64,000 nucleotides of DNA from Rikenellaceae bacterium. GTDB lineage: Bacteria > Bacteroidota > Bacteroidia > Bacteroidales > Rikenellaceae. The translations under genes were made by a program, and so were the position numbers. The notes below the pieces were generated by a model. That model had not been told where the DNA came from. It made no database searches and was given only the letters and a program-made list of their open reading frames with translations. This document shows positions 1-8,029 of the stretch, in pieces; position 1 is the stretch's first letter, and each line of letters starts with the position of its first letter. The stretch lies in NCBI GenBank assembly GCA_015060045.1, contig SUZH01000007.1, positions 1 through 64,000 of the forward strand. The letters run 5' to 3'.

Positions 1-127
1 CAATAATGGCAGCCGCATATCCGCTCTCTCCACGAAAACGGGTAGCGGCAAGCAGTACAGCGGCCATCCCTAATAATAGGATGATGCTGGACGAATTGAC
101 GGTCAATATAAAATCATCGTATCCCAT
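1..127 (-). CDS. N-terminus of a membrane protein, cut by the window edge
   Basis: Only 42 codons are present, starting MGYDDFILTVNSSS and continuing into a hydrophobic stretch (residues about 14-27) that looks like a first transmembrane helix or an anchored N-terminus. The ATG is at 125-127 and a Bacteroidetes -7 box (TAATTTTG, minus strand, 154-161) lies about 27 bases upstream, which supports this start. The remaining protein is outside the window, so no family can be named. It is transcribed away from the recombinase remnant. Confidence 0.5.
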   Translation of the reverse strand, partial: MGYDDFILTVNSSSIILLLGMAAVLLAATRFRGESGYAAAII

Positions 128-153
128 CTGAATATCACCATTCCATTTCGATA

Positions 154-161
154 CAAAATTA
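154..161 (-). promoter_or_regulatory. -7 box for the partial membrane-protein gene
   Basis: TAATTTTG on the minus strand matches the Bacteroidetes TAnnTTTG element. No TTG -33 box sits at the ideal 19-20 base distance, so only the -7 half is supported. Confidence 0.4.
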
Positions 162-230
162 CCAAAAAATCAACAAATAGAACTAAATAGCAGCCAGCAA
201 AATCATAAATAACTATCGGAATGTGCTATT

Positions 231-324
231 ATGTTTAGCAAAAGGGTGAAAAATCATATTGATTATCAGCCATAAGGGTTAAAAAAGTTTCTCTTACAAG
301 GAGAAGCTGAATTTTGCTAAACAT
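231..324. repeat. 13-bp perfect inverted repeat, 68-bp spacer
   Basis: ATGTTTAGCAAAA at 231-243 is mirrored exactly by TTTTGCTAAACAT at 312-324. The stretch 127-344 has no convincing gene apart from the partial ORF start at its left edge. The repeat lies between the partial membrane-protein gene and the recombinase debris, so it may be a recombination or end sequence of the lost element, or an operator pair. Confidence 0.6.
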
Positions 325-344
325 CTTCGCTTTCTACAAATCCT

Positions 345-545
345 TTAATATCTGTGCATCTGCTCGATTGCTTCGGTGTTGCGGTTGAGTTCAAAGATCT
401 CCTCCAATGTGGCTATCTGCTCTGCTGAAGCATCACCTTTCATCTTGATGTAGCGGTATTTGAGGTCGTTATCAATGCGGTCTTGGTTGGGCTTCTCTAA
501 TATTATTATCCAAGTAAATAGCCCCAAACCGTATTGGTGCGACAA
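345..545 (-). pseudogene. Orphan C-terminal ORF tail fused at the recombinase break
   Basis: An open stretch ending LNRNTEAIEQMHRY reads minus-strand out of frame from the truncated recombinase and overlaps its end at 506-545. From about LEKPNQDRIDNDLKYRYIKM onward it looks like real protein (charged, helical, good register), while its first residues are simply the recombinase sequence in another frame. I read it as the tail of a second gene joined to the recombinase by a deletion. I do not recognise the family. Confidence 0.4.
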
Positions 546-1078
546 CTCTTCTCGGTACGGAGAAAATACTCAAAGTCGTTGATAAATGTGAGATTCAACT
601 CCTTCAACGGGATATCCGTTCTGCGATAGGTATGTTGCAAGAACGCCTTGATGTGATTACATACGGTACAATAGCGGGAGTATGTACCTTTGGTTCTGCT
701 GTGTCCTACCTTCTTTGCAAACTCTACATTGTGTTGCTCGAAGAGTTTTACCAGTGTCTCCTGCTTTACTCCGATACCGAGATAGGCATCTTTGAGTTTG
801 GCGGCTGTAACATAACCATCGCTACGCATCAACTCCTGATAGTGGCGGTTTACATCCACACGGATTCTATCAACTGCAGCGTTGATTTTTTGTGCTTCAA
901 GGCTCTTGCCCGTAGCACGACCATTTTTCACATCCCACAATCGTGGTGGAACATCCATCTTGCAACTGAATTGCTTTACTTCGCCATCAACGGTCAGACG
1001 GCACATCAGCGGAAGATTGCCATTGGGCTTCTCGCTGCCTTTCTTCACATAGAAGAGAATCTTAAATGTACTTCTCAT
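506..1078 (-). pseudogene. Truncated tyrosine recombinase/integrase
   Basis: The product starts MRSTFKILFYVKKGSEKPNG, the hallmark N-terminus of Bacteroidetes conjugative-transposon integrases (arm-type DNA-binding domain, about residues 1-90), followed by a SAM-like core-binding domain (about 105-185). It stops after NTVWGYLLG, where the family would continue into the catalytic domain. The R-H-R-Y catalytic residues are therefore all missing and the protein cannot recombine DNA. About 190 residues remain of the roughly 400 expected. The start is the ATG at 1076-1078. The gene is visibly more AT-rich than the genes to its right, in keeping with acquisition and decay. Confidence 0.85.
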
Positions 1079-1173
1079 ACTCACTAATTTTTTGTTTACA
1101 AAATTACTTCATAGTGAGTTATCTGAGGGTATGCAAAATACCGCAAATCACTGAATACTATAACCTTACCAAT

Positions 1174-1304
1174 AAAAAGTATCCTGACTGTCTGGTAACG
1201 ATATGGGAACTCAACTTGTGCTTAGCTTTGCCAAAAGGTTGTTTTTCAACCTATGCAATGCACTGAATCCCAAACCTAACTCGCAGACAATCAGGATACT
1301 TTCT
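1174..1304. repeat. 21-bp near-perfect inverted repeat flanking 89 bp
   Basis: AAAAAGTATCCTGACTGTCTG at 1174-1194 pairs with the reverse-oriented copy at 1284-1304 with 19 of 21 positions matching. The stretch 1085-1401 holds no convincing gene. This repeat lies just upstream of the integrase remnant's start, where attachment or excision sites often lie. Confidence 0.7.
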
Positions 1305-1401
1305 CCTTATCGCAATATTTCGCTTTTTTCTTTGGTGTTTATTTTATGCGGTACCTTTCGCGCTTCCCTTGCGGGCCCCACACAATTCATAATTCTTAAT
1401 T

Positions 1402-1434
1402 AAAAAAAGCACCTCCGAAAACGGAAGTGCTTTT
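1402..1434 (-). terminator. Intrinsic terminator of the alpha-oxoamine synthase gene
   Basis: On the minus strand a GC-rich stem (GCACTTCCG / CGGAGGTGC, TTTT loop) is followed by a run of seven T, 21 bases after the stop codon at 1455. Confidence 0.85.
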
Positions 1435-1454
1435 ACTGTGTGTGTTTCTGTGGT

Positions 1455-2726
1455 TTAGCGAACCTTGAAACCCTCGTCGGCGCGCAGCGGAATCGGCATC
1501 GCAGCATAGGTGCCGTTCGTGAGCTTCTCGCGTACCTGCTTGAAGGCCTCGATCGTGTAGTCTACATCCTCCAACGTGTGAGCAGCTGTCGGGATGATGC
1601 GCAGGATGATCTCGCCCTTCGGGATTACGGGGTAGATGACCATCGAGCAGAATACGTTGTGGTTCTCACGCAGATCCACTACGAGGTTCGTAGCCTCCTG
1701 TACGCCACCCTTGAGGAATACGGGCGTTACGGGCGAGTTCGTCACACCGATATCGAAACCGTTCTCCACGAGCTTCGACTGCATGGCGCGAACGATCGTC
1801 CAGAGCTTCTCCTGATACTCGGGGTGCTCGCGGATCAGCTCGAGGCGCTTCAGAGCACCCATTACCATCGGCATAGGGAGCGACTTGGCGTAGAGCTGCG
1901 AGCGCATGTTGTAGCGGAGCAGGTTCACCAACCAACGGGGACCGGCAACGAATGCGCCGATACCGGCCATCGACTTGGCGAAGGTGTTGAAGAGTACATC
2001 CACACCGTCAACCACACCGAAGTGGGCAGCCGTACCGCGACCCTGGGGACCCATCGTACCGAAGCCGTGTGCATCGTCCACCAGCAGGCGGAACTGGAAC
2101 TCCTTCTTCAGCGCTACGATCTCATCCAGCTTACCCAGGTCACCCTTCATACCGAATACACCCTCCGTGATGACCAGTACACCTCCACGCTGCTCCTCGG
2201 CCAGATCCGTGGCGTGCTTGAGCTGCAGGCGGAGCGAGTCGATATCGTTGTGGCCAAAGACAAAGCGCTTGCCCTTGTGCATACGCAGACCGTCGATGAT
2301 GCAGGCGTGAGCCTCGGCGTCGTAAACCACTACGTCGCGCGGCGTGAGCAGGCAGTCGATGATCGAGATCATGCCCTGGTAGCCGAAGTTCAAGAGGAAG
2401 GCATCCTCCTTACCTACGAAGGCGCAGAGCTCACGCTCGAGCTGCTCGTGATAAATCGTCTGACCGCTCATCATGCGGGCTCCCATCGGGGCAGCCATAC
2501 CGAACTTGGCAGCACCCTCGGCGTCGGCCTTACGCACCTCGGGGTGGTTAGCCAGACCCAGATAGTTGTTCAAGCTCCAGTTGAGCATCTCCTTGCCACG
2601 GAACTTCATGCGGGGACCAATCTCACCCTCAAGCTTCGGGAAGGCGTAGTAGCCGTGTGCAAAACCCATGTACTGACCAATCGGGCCGCCGGCATTCTTT
2701 TCAAGGCGATCAAAAATATCTACCAT
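1455..2726 (-). CDS. Alpha-oxoamine synthase (serine palmitoyltransferase-like; possibly cysteate acyltransferase)
   Basis: A 423-residue PLP enzyme of the KBL/AONS/SPT family, which condenses an amino acid with an acyl thioester and releases CO2. Visible motifs are NNYLGL (53-58), GARMMSG (82-88), H140 in EAH stacking on PLP, D217 and H220 in LVDDAHG, and the Schiff-base lysine K251 in TFAKSMAG. The closest family type I recall is the Bacteroidetes serine palmitoyltransferase that starts sphingolipid synthesis. Alistipes relatives make sulfonolipids through a homologous cysteate acyltransferase, so the substrate cannot be fixed by reading. Glycine C-acetyltransferase (kbl) is less likely because no threonine dehydrogenase gene is nearby. 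It is monocistronic, with its own -7 box and terminator. Confidence 0.85.
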   Translation of the reverse strand: MVDIFDRLEKNAGGPIGQYMGFAHGYYAFPKLEGEIGPRMKFRGKEMLNWSLNNYLGLANHPEVRKADAEGAAKFGMAAPMGARMMSGQTIYHEQLERELCAFVGKEDAFLLNFGYQGMISIIDCLLTPRDVVVYDAEAHACIIDGLRMHKGKRFVFGHNDIDSLRLQLKHATDLAEEQRGGVLVITEGVFGMKGDLGKLDEIVALKKEFQFRLLVDDAHGFGTMGPQGRGTAAHFGVVDGVDVLFNTFAKSMAGIGAFVAGPRWLVNLLRYNMRSQLYAKSLPMPMVMGALKRLELIREHPEYQEKLWTIVRAMQSKLVENGFDIGVTNSPVTPVFLKGGVQEATNLVVDLRENHNVFCSMVIYPVIPKGEIILRIIPTAAHTLEDVDYTIEAFKQVREKLTNGTYAAMPIPLRADEGFKVR

Positions 2727-2804
2727 AGCTGTTTTGTATTTAAGTTTTTGAGTTTACTTTTCCTTGTGCAGCTTGCCTGACACAATACCGCACATTACAT
2801 CAAA

Positions 2805-2812
2805 CAAAAGTA
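2805..2812 (-). promoter_or_regulatory. -7 box of the alpha-oxoamine synthase promoter
   Basis: TACTTTTG on the minus strand, about 78 bases upstream of the ATG at 2726. No TTG is found at the ideal -33 distance. Confidence 0.55.
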
Positions 2813-2833
2813 GCGAAATTTTGAGCGATGCGG

Positions 2834-2851
2834 ATAAGTATTTATACTTAT
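2834..2851. promoter_or_regulatory. 18-bp perfect palindrome upstream of the oxoamine synthase promoter
   Basis: ATAAGTAT-TT-ATACTTAT lies around and upstream of the -33 position of the promoter with its -7 box at 2805-2812, a usual place for a dimeric regulator to bind. Confidence 0.5.
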
Positions 2852-2868
2852 TTCGTCGTTTTGGGCAC

Positions 2869-3771
2869 TTAACTCTTCTCTTTTTGCCACAATCCACGGC
2901 TGATTTCACGGCGCATTTGGACCACCCTCAGCCACTGACACGGGCGTAACGTGAAGATGAGGAGCAGCGTTACAACCCATTTCAGGAGCTCTTTCAGGCG
3001 GGCCATGCGGAGTGTATTTCGGCGTAAGGCGCGGCGGCGTTGGCTGATGCCGATGTGGTAGCTGAGGCGTTTGAGGTACTCCGTCGTGAGCTTCTCGGCG
3101 GGGATGATGTGCCACATCACGGCATCGGGTACGTACCAAAGCGTTTCACCCGCTTCGCGTAGGCGCAGGAAGAAGTCGTTCTCCTCGCCACCGATCAGTT
3201 TGCCGCCGACACGGCCCAGCTCGGTGTCGAAACCGTAGCGGAGGGCTACCTCACGGCGGTAGGCCATGTTGCCCCCTCCGGGCAGAGCCCCCTTGGGGAA
3301 GGGGCGCACCTTCGCCCCGTAGTCCATCGGATTGGCGATCGGACGTTCGGTCCAGCGGCTCATCCAGCGGGGGCGTCCCGAGGGGTACTCGGCGATGATC
3401 TTGCCACCCGCCACATTCGCTTCGGGGTGGGTATCGAAGAAGCGGAGGTAGGCCGCGAGAAAGTCGGCATTGATGCGCTCATCGTCGTCGATCGAGGCGA
3501 GCAACTCGGTTGTAGCCTCCTTGAGGCCGCGGTTGCGGGCATGCGATACGCCTGCCGTCGGCTCATAGACGCGGCGAATGTGGAGCGCGGGGTGCTCTGC
3601 AGCGAAACGCTCGACCACTTCGGCGGTGTTATCGGTCGAGGCGTTATCCACCACGATGCACTCCCATAGCGCAGGGTCGAGCGACTGCGCGGCGACCGAA
3701 TCAAGGGCGCGCAGCAGCTCGCAGGAGCGGTTGTAGGTCGGAATCAGGAGCGTAAGACGACGTGTAGCCAT
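2869..3771 (-). CDS. Family 2 glycosyltransferase
   Basis: A 300-residue GT-A fold enzyme. It opens with LLIPTYNR (8-15), has VDNAST for nucleotide binding (about 41-46) and a metal-binding DDDE (95-98). The GGEENDFFLRLREAGE segment near residue 190 is typical of the acceptor side. A hydrophobic stretch near residues 255-275 may hold it at the membrane. It is the last gene of a minus-strand operon and starts only 9 bases after the rnr stop. The sugar and acceptor are unknown; it could serve cell-surface polysaccharide or lipid glycosylation. Confidence 0.85.
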   Translation of the reverse strand: MATRRLTLLIPTYNRSCELLRALDSVAAQSLDPALWECIVVDNASTDNTAEVVERFAAEHPALHIRRVYEPTAGVSHARNRGLKEATTELLASIDDDERINADFLAAYLRFFDTHPEANVAGGKIIAEYPSGRPRWMSRWTERPIANPMDYGAKVRPFPKGALPGGGNMAYRREVALRYGFDTELGRVGGKLIGGEENDFFLRLREAGETLWYVPDAVMWHIIPAEKLTTEYLKRLSYHIGISQRRRALRRNTLRMARLKELLKWVVTLLLIFTLRPCQWLRVVQMRREISRGLWQKEKS

Positions 3772-3780
3772 GACGCAGGG

Positions 3781-5934
3781 TTAGTTGCGGATTTTACGGT
3801 AGGAGAGCACCTCGAAGTCGAGTTGTCGTTTCTCTAAGTCGGCACGCACCACCTTTACGCGCATCTCATCGCCCAGCGTCAGGCGGATGCCCGAACGCTC
3901 GCCGCGCAGCTCGTAGAGCTCCTGGTCGAACGAGAAGTAGTCGCCCCGAATGTCGCGCAGGTAGGACATGCCCTCGATGTGAGTATCCTCCAGCTCGATG
4001 TAGACGCCCCATTCGCTCATGCCCGAGATGTGGCCCGTGAACTCCTCGCCCAGGTGCTCCTTCATGAACTCGACCATCTTGTACTTGATCGAGGCACGTT
4101 CGGCATCGGCAGCCACCACCTCACGCTCCGAGGCGTATTCGCACATCGCTTCGAGTTGCGCCTTGTCGGCCGACTTGCCTCCGTCGAGGTAGTGCGCCAG
4201 GAGGCGATGCACGAGCATATCGGGGTAGCGACGAATCGGCGAGGTGAAGTGCGTGTAGTAGGGGAACGCCAGGCCGTAGTGGCCGAGGTTGTCGGTCGAG
4301 TAGACCGCCTTGGCCATCGACCTGACGGCCATCGTCGAGAGGGCATTGGCCTCGGCCGAACCCTTCACCTTGCCCAAGAGTTTGTTCATCTCCTTGGCAA
4401 TGGCACGACCCTTCGAGGCACGGAAGAGGTGGCCAAAGCGCAGGGCAAATTCGCGGAAGCGGTCGAGCTTCTCGCTGCTCGGCTGGTCGTGGACACGGTA
4501 GAGCATCGTGCGGGGGGTCTTGCGCCCCTTCTCCGAGATGCGGTGGGCACAGAACTCGGCTACGCGGCGGTTGGCCAGGAGCATAAACTCCTCGATGAGT
4601 TGGTTGGCCTCCTGCTGCACCTTGAAATAGACCTCGATGGGCTTGCCACTCTCGTCGAGGCGGAACTTCATCTCCTCGCCCTCGAAGGCAATGGCACCGC
4701 TCTTGAAGCGCTCGGTGCGCAGCACCTGTGCCAGACGGTGTAGCGTCAGGATCGCCTCGGCGTTGTCGCCACGGCCCGTTTCGATGATCTGCTGAGCCTC
4801 CTGGTAGGAGTAGCGACGGTCGGAGTGGATCACCGTGCGACCAAACCACTCGTCGAGGATATCGAGCTGTTCGTTGAGCGTAAAGACGGCCGAGAAACAG
4901 AGGCTCGTCTCGTTCGGACGGAGCGAGCAAAGCTCGTTGCAGAGTCGCTCGGGGAGCATCGGGATCGTACGATCGACCAGATAGACGGAGGTGCCACGGG
5001 CCATTGCCTCCTCGTCGATCACGGAGTGGGGGCGGACGTAGTGCGTCACGTCGGCGATGTGGACACCCACCTCCCAGACGCCCTCCTTGATTTGGCGCAC
5101 CGAGAGGGCATCGTCGAAGTCCTTGGCATCGGCCGGGTCGATCGTCAGGGTCAGCACGTCGCGGAAGTCGCGGCGACGGTCGATCTCCTCCTGCGTAATC
5201 TCACCGCGTATTTTGCGGGCAGCCTCCTCGACCTCCTCTTCGAAGCGGTACGGAAGGTCATATTCGGCCAGGATGGCGTGCATCTCCGTGTCGTTGTCGC
5301 CGGCCATGCCGAGGCGCTCAACGAGTGCGCCCAGCGGGCTCTTTGAGCCGGGCGTCCACTCCACGATGCGGACCACCACCTTCTCGCCGTCGCGTACCTC
5401 GGGGTACTGCTTCTTCGGCAGGTAGATGTCGTAGGGCAGGCGGCGCGAGTCGGGGCGGACAAAGATCTGGTGAGCCCCTACCTCGGCAATGCCCACGTAG
5501 GGACGGGTGCTGCGCTCGAGGATCTGCATGATCTCACCCTCGAGCTTGCCGTCGCGGCTGCGGTGCATCACGACCACCTCGACGCGGTCACCCTCCAGGG
5601 CGCCATGCGTGTTGCGCTGGTGGACGAAGATGTCGCTTTCGAGTCCCTCACACTTGACATAGATCGAGCCGCTCGAGATCATGTCACACACTCCCTCGTA
5701 GTGGGGGAGGTGACGATTCGTGAGTCGGTATTTGTGGCGGGCGCACTCCTCGATGACCCCCTCGTCGTAGAGGCGGTCGAGGATGGCGAGTGTCTCGCGT
5801 ACGCCGTCGCGCCCTGCGCCGCCCGAGGCGGCTGCGAGGTGCTTCAGTGAAAACTTGTTGTTCGGGAACTCCCGAAAAAGGTTGATGATGACCGAGGCGC
5901 GATCGTGACGGCCTCTCTTTTTCTCCTTTTTCAT
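3781..5934 (-). CDS. rnr: Ribonuclease R
   Basis: A 717-residue 3'-5' exoribonuclease of the RNase II/R family that degrades structured RNA in the cytoplasm. It has an N-terminal winged-helix-like segment (about 10-60), cold-shock domains, the RNB catalytic core with the aspartate cluster DPADAKDFDDALS, and a C-terminal S1 domain. The start is the ATG at 5932-5934 (MKKEKKRGRHD), one base after the stop of the M20 peptidase gene; longer in-frame extension runs inside that gene and is rejected. The lysine/arginine-rich start is common in RNase R. Confidence 0.95.
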   Translation of the reverse strand: MKKEKKRGRHDRASVIINLFREFPNNKFSLKHLAAASGGAGRDGVRETLAILDRLYDEGVIEECARHKYRLTNRHLPHYEGVCDMISSGSIYVKCEGLESDIFVHQRNTHGALEGDRVEVVVMHRSRDGKLEGEIMQILERSTRPYVGIAEVGAHQIFVRPDSRRLPYDIYLPKKQYPEVRDGEKVVVRIVEWTPGSKSPLGALVERLGMAGDNDTEMHAILAEYDLPYRFEEEVEEAARKIRGEITQEEIDRRRDFRDVLTLTIDPADAKDFDDALSVRQIKEGVWEVGVHIADVTHYVRPHSVIDEEAMARGTSVYLVDRTIPMLPERLCNELCSLRPNETSLCFSAVFTLNEQLDILDEWFGRTVIHSDRRYSYQEAQQIIETGRGDNAEAILTLHRLAQVLRTERFKSGAIAFEGEEMKFRLDESGKPIEVYFKVQQEANQLIEEFMLLANRRVAEFCAHRISEKGRKTPRTMLYRVHDQPSSEKLDRFREFALRFGHLFRASKGRAIAKEMNKLLGKVKGSAEANALSTMAVRSMAKAVYSTDNLGHYGLAFPYYTHFTSPIRRYPDMLVHRLLAHYLDGGKSADKAQLEAMCEYASEREVVAADAERASIKYKMVEFMKEHLGEEFTGHISGMSEWGVYIELEDTHIEGMSYLRDIRGDYFSFDQELYELRGERSGIRLTLGDEMRVKVVRADLEKRQLDFEVLSYRKIRN

Positions 5935-5935
5935 C

Positions 5936-7048
5936 CTATTGCAGTAGTGTAATGGCGAGTTGTTGCATGAGTTGTACGCCCACCTCCAATGCACGCTCAT
6001 CGGGGCTGAAATGGGGCGTATGGGAGCGTCCCGCGGCTGCACCTACACCGAGGCGGTAGAAGAGCGAGGGGTAGTGGAGCGTGTAGAAGCCGAAGTCCTC
6101 GGCCGTCATGCGGCGATCGAGCGTGCGGAACGTGAGCCCCTCGGCTGTGCAGTGGGTCTGCAGCAGTTCGGTCAGGGTCGGATCGTTCTTCACGGCGGGG
6201 TAGCCGTGGCTCAGATCGAATCGGGTCGAGGTGGCGTGTTGTGTGTCGTTTTCCGTTGTGAGGCGGGCAATCTCGGCGTGTAAAGCCCGGCGGCGCGACT
6301 CATCGAACGTGCGGAGCGTACCCTCCAGATAGACCTCGTCGGGGATGACGTTTGTGGCACCTGCGGCCTCCACCTTGCCGATCGAGAGGACCTCATCTTC
6401 GCCGTTGAGCGCGAGGAGTCGGGTGATTAGCGCGGCAGCTGCTTGCACGGGGTCTTTCAGCAAGGGGCGCATGGCTCCATGTCCACCGACTCCATGCACC
6501 GTGAAGCGCAGCTCGTCGCTGGCGGCCATAAAGGCGCCGGCGCGTAGCCCCACTTCGCCCACCTCCAGCTGCCAATCGACGTGTTCGCCGATGCAGGCCA
6601 GGATCTCGTAGCCTTCGAAGGGGTGCTCCTCGAGGACGATCGAAGCGCCACCCGGGTTGCACTCCTCGCCGGGTTGGAAGAGCCCGAAGACCGTACCCGC
6701 AAAGTCGGGGTTTTCGTGCAGCTTCAGCAGCGCGCCGTAGAGCGTGGCGGCGTGCATATCGTGGCCGCAGGCGTGCATCACGCCCGAATGGCAGGAGGCG
6801 TATGCAAGTGCGGTCTGCTCCTCGATCGGGAGGGCATCGATGTCGGCACGGAGGATGACGGCACGGTGCTCGGTCGCGGGGGTGGTTTTGGCACCCCGAA
6901 TCACGGCCAGCGTGCCCGTTGTGGCAATCGGACGGTGGGCAATTCCCTCGGCCGTGAGGGCCTCGCGGATAAACCGGGCCGTCTCATGCTCCTCGAACGA
7001 GAGTTCGGGATGACGGTGCAGATGGCGACGGAAGTCGATGGTATTCAT
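5936..7048 (-). CDS. M20 family metallopeptidase/amidohydrolase
   Basis: A 370-residue zinc hydrolase of the N-acyl-amino-acid amidohydrolase type, which removes acyl groups from amino acids or splits small peptides. Metal and catalytic motifs are HACGHDMHAA, FQPGEE and the lid-domain GVGGHGAM; RADIDALPIEEQ supplies the first aspartate region. ATG at 7048 is preferred over an in-frame GTG at 7054. It sits between metF (16-base gap) and rnr (1-base gap), so it is co-transcribed. Relatives include N-acetyldiaminopimelate deacetylase and hippurate hydrolase; the actual substrate is not readable from the sequence. Confidence 0.85.
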   Translation of the reverse strand: MNTIDFRRHLHRHPELSFEEHETARFIREALTAEGIAHRPIATTGTLAVIRGAKTTPATEHRAVILRADIDALPIEEQTALAYASCHSGVMHACGHDMHAATLYGALLKLHENPDFAGTVFGLFQPGEECNPGGASIVLEEHPFEGYEILACIGEHVDWQLEVGEVGLRAGAFMAASDELRFTVHGVGGHGAMRPLLKDPVQAAAALITRLLALNGEDEVLSIGKVEAAGATNVIPDEVYLEGTLRTFDESRRRALHAEIARLTTENDTQHATSTRFDLSHGYPAVKNDPTLTELLQTHCTAEGLTFRTLDRRMTAEDFGFYTLHYPSLFYRLGVGAAAGRSHTPHFSPDERALEVGVQLMQQLAITLLQ

Positions 7049-7063
7049 GGTCACAGCGGTTGC

Positions 7064-8029
7064 TTAAAAGATCGTTTTGGCAATCTGCTCGATGTTCTCG
7101 GCCTTGCCCATCGGGTAGTAGTGCAGCACGGGAACACCCGCAGCCTTCAGCTCGCGGCTCTGTTGGATGGCCCACTCGGTGCCGATTTGGCGCACAGCCT
7201 TTTTGTCCTCGGCATGGGCCAGCACCTCGCGCGACAGCTCCTCGGGGATGTGGCAACCGAAGGTCGCAGGCAGCAGCTCCAGGTGGCGCACCGTCGCAAG
7301 GGGCTTGATGCCCGGAATGATCGGAACGGTGATGCCGATCGCACGGCAACGCGCCACGAAGTCGAAGAAACGGCGGTTGTCGTAGAAGAGTTGCGTCACG
7401 ATGTACTCGGCACCTGCATCGACCTTGGCTTTGAGGTGTCGCAGGTCCTCCTCGGGGGAGGTGGCGTCGCCGTGCATCTCGGGATAGCCCGCCACGCCGA
7501 TCGTAAAGCGGGAGCGGTGGGTCTCCTCGACCTCCCCATCGACAAACTCACCGCGGTTCATGGCGGCAATCTGCCGTACCAGATCCACCGCGTGGGCATA
7601 CCCTTCGGGGTGGGGCTTGAACTGCTTTTCGCCTGTGAAGGCGTCACCGCGCAGGGCCAGGACGTTGTGAAGTCCCAGGAAGTCGAGGTCGATCAGCGCA
7701 TCCTCAATGTCGTAGCGCGAGTGTCCGCCACAGATCAGGTGGGGAACAACCTCCACGCCGTAGCGTTCGCGGATCGCGGTGGCAATGCCGACCGTACCGG
7801 GGCGACGGCGCACGATGTGGCGATCCACGGTACCATCGGCACGACGTACCTCCTTCAGCACCTCGCGGTGGAAGGTGACGTTGATGTAGGCAGGGTCGTA
7901 GGGCAGGAGGCGGTCGATCATGGCCGCAATGCCCTCCATGCCATCCCCCTTGAGCGGGGGCAGGAGCTCGAAGGCGAAGCGCGTGGTGTGGGTGCGCTCG
8001 GCTTCGTGTATGAGTTCTACAACATTCAT
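7064..8029 (-). CDS. metF: 5,10-methylenetetrahydrofolate reductase
   Basis: A 321-residue flavoprotein TIM barrel that makes 5-methyl-THF, the methyl donor for MetH. Family signatures are the N-terminal FELLPP, TFHREVL, LALRGD and [10 protein letters not shown] followed by IPGIKPL. The ATG at 8029 overlaps the metH stop as ATGA (8026-8029), so the two are probably translationally coupled and made together. It lies directly downstream of its pathway partner. Confidence 0.95.
   Translation of the reverse strand: MNVVELIHEAERTHTTRFAFELLPPLKGDGMEGIAAMIDRLLPYDPAYINVTFHREVLKEVRRADGTVDRHIVRRRPGTVGIATAIRERYGVEVVPHLICGGHSRYDIEDALIDLDFLGLHNVLALRGDAFTGEKQFKPHPEGYAHAVDLVRQIAAMNRGEFVDGEVEETHRSRFTIGVAGYPEMHGDATSPEEDLRHLKAKVDAGAEYIVTQLFYDNRRFFDFVARCRAIGITVPIIPGIKPLATVRHLELLPATFGCHIPEELSREVLAHAEDKKAVRQIGTEWAIQQSRELKAAGVPVLHYYPMGKAENIEQIAKTIF

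Noticed and set aside
1440..2780. 446-codon plus-strand open frame
   Set aside because: It is the antisense of the oxoamine synthase gene; composition is histidine/leucine/arginine-rich with no family motif, while the minus strand has a full active site.
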